Of a stretch of 5,817 nucleotides of DNA, positions 5,657 through 5,817 are shown piece after piece (the first letter of the stretch is position 1; the number at the start of each line of letters is the position of its first letter). The notes beneath the pieces are model-generated. The model searched no databases. It had not been told where the DNA came from and worked only from the letters and a program-made list of their open reading frames with translations. Both the position numbers and the translations under genes were made by a program. Source of the stretch: an uncultured Collinsella sp. (lineage in GTDB: Bacteria > Actinomycetota > Coriobacteriia > Coriobacteriales > Coriobacteriaceae); contig CALFDL010000146.1 of NCBI GenBank assembly GCA_937950415.1, forward strand, positions 1 to 5,817. The letters run 5' to 3'.

Positions 5657-5817
5657 GTGAAACCTTCCGCCGTCCTTCGCTTAACCCTATATCGCACCCT
5701 GGCCGTCGCGCTGGCTGCACTCGCCGTACTGAGCGCCGCCATGCCCGCCCCCGCCTTTGCCGCCGACTCCGACCAGCAGGTCAAGACGGTCCGCGTTGGC
5801 TGGCTCGTCAACAACAA
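5657..5817 (+). CDS. N-terminus of a secreted/membrane sensor protein, probable family-3 solute-binding domain (partial)
   Basis: The first 53 codons of a gene that continues past the window. They encode a classic signal peptide: a basic start (Lys2, Arg8, Arg13), a hydrophobic core (about 15-28, Ala/Leu/Val) and a cleavage site at AFA|AD (after residue 35). After it, VKTVRVGWLVNN (42-53) looks like the first beta-strand of a family-3 periplasmic solute-binding domain. In Coriobacteriia and Firmicutes such an 'VRVGxxxN' opening often heads large sensor proteins (histidine kinase, GGDEF or EAL). That function is an inference, since the body is not visible. The GTG at 5657 is chosen because AGGA (5647-5650) lies 6 bases upstream. 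A TTG at 5651 is in frame but abuts that site, and the ATG at 5655 is out of frame and meets a stop at once. The upstream palindrome is shared with the divergent channel gene. Confidence 0.75.
   Translation, partial: MKPSAVLRLTLYRTLAVALAALAVLSAAMPAPAFAADSDQQVKTVRVGWLVNN

Noticed and set aside
5560..5817. Minus-strand open frame opposite the partial sensor gene
   Set aside because: The plus strand has a ribosome site, a signal peptide and a cleavage site; the minus reading is Thr/Arg/Ala-rich without domain features.

Overview
The window looks like chromosomal DNA from a GC-rich Gram-positive gut anaerobe of the Coriobacteriia, most likely a Collinsella relative. This is an inference from base composition, codon use (many GCC, CTC, CGC and ATC codons alongside GTG starts), purine-rich ribosome sites and the flavour of the proteins. 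No rRNA or housekeeping marker in the window fixes the taxon.

Layout. (1) Positions 1-27 may be the tail of an unseen upstream gene. (2) 51-1627 (+) is a two-gene operon for an ABC exporter: an ATPase and a six-helix permease whose stop and start codons overlap as ATGA. The pairing resembles the YtrB-type exporters that usually follow a GntR-family repressor. A weak hairpin with a T-run follows. (3) 1628-2076 is a 449-base region with no credible gene. It holds a 185-bp element bounded by 39-bp inverted repeats (36/39 matching) with a short internal direct repeat. (4) 2077-2952 (+) is an EamA/DMT-family transporter whose two halves are unusually alike. (5) Convergent to it, 3045-4334 (-) is a ClC-family anion channel or transporter. 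Upstream of it on the same strand are a LOG-type (TIGR00730) nucleotide phosphoribohydrolase (4460-4993) and a small two-helix potassium channel (5030-5455). The channel and LOG genes are 36 bases apart and probably co-transcribed. (6) The divergent intergenic region 5456-5656 carries a 30-bp near-perfect palindrome with a flanking direct repeat. (7) From 5657 (+) a secreted or membrane-anchored protein begins and runs off the window. Its signal peptide is followed by the first strand of a probable family-3 solute-binding sensor domain.

Most of the window is transport: efflux, a drug/metabolite-type carrier, anion flux and potassium flux. The proteins belong to recognisable families, and I see no clear new multi-gene system. 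The least explained DNA is in the two non-coding intervals, where the inverted-repeat element and the palindrome look like members of dispersed repeat families. That needs a genome-wide comparison I cannot run.
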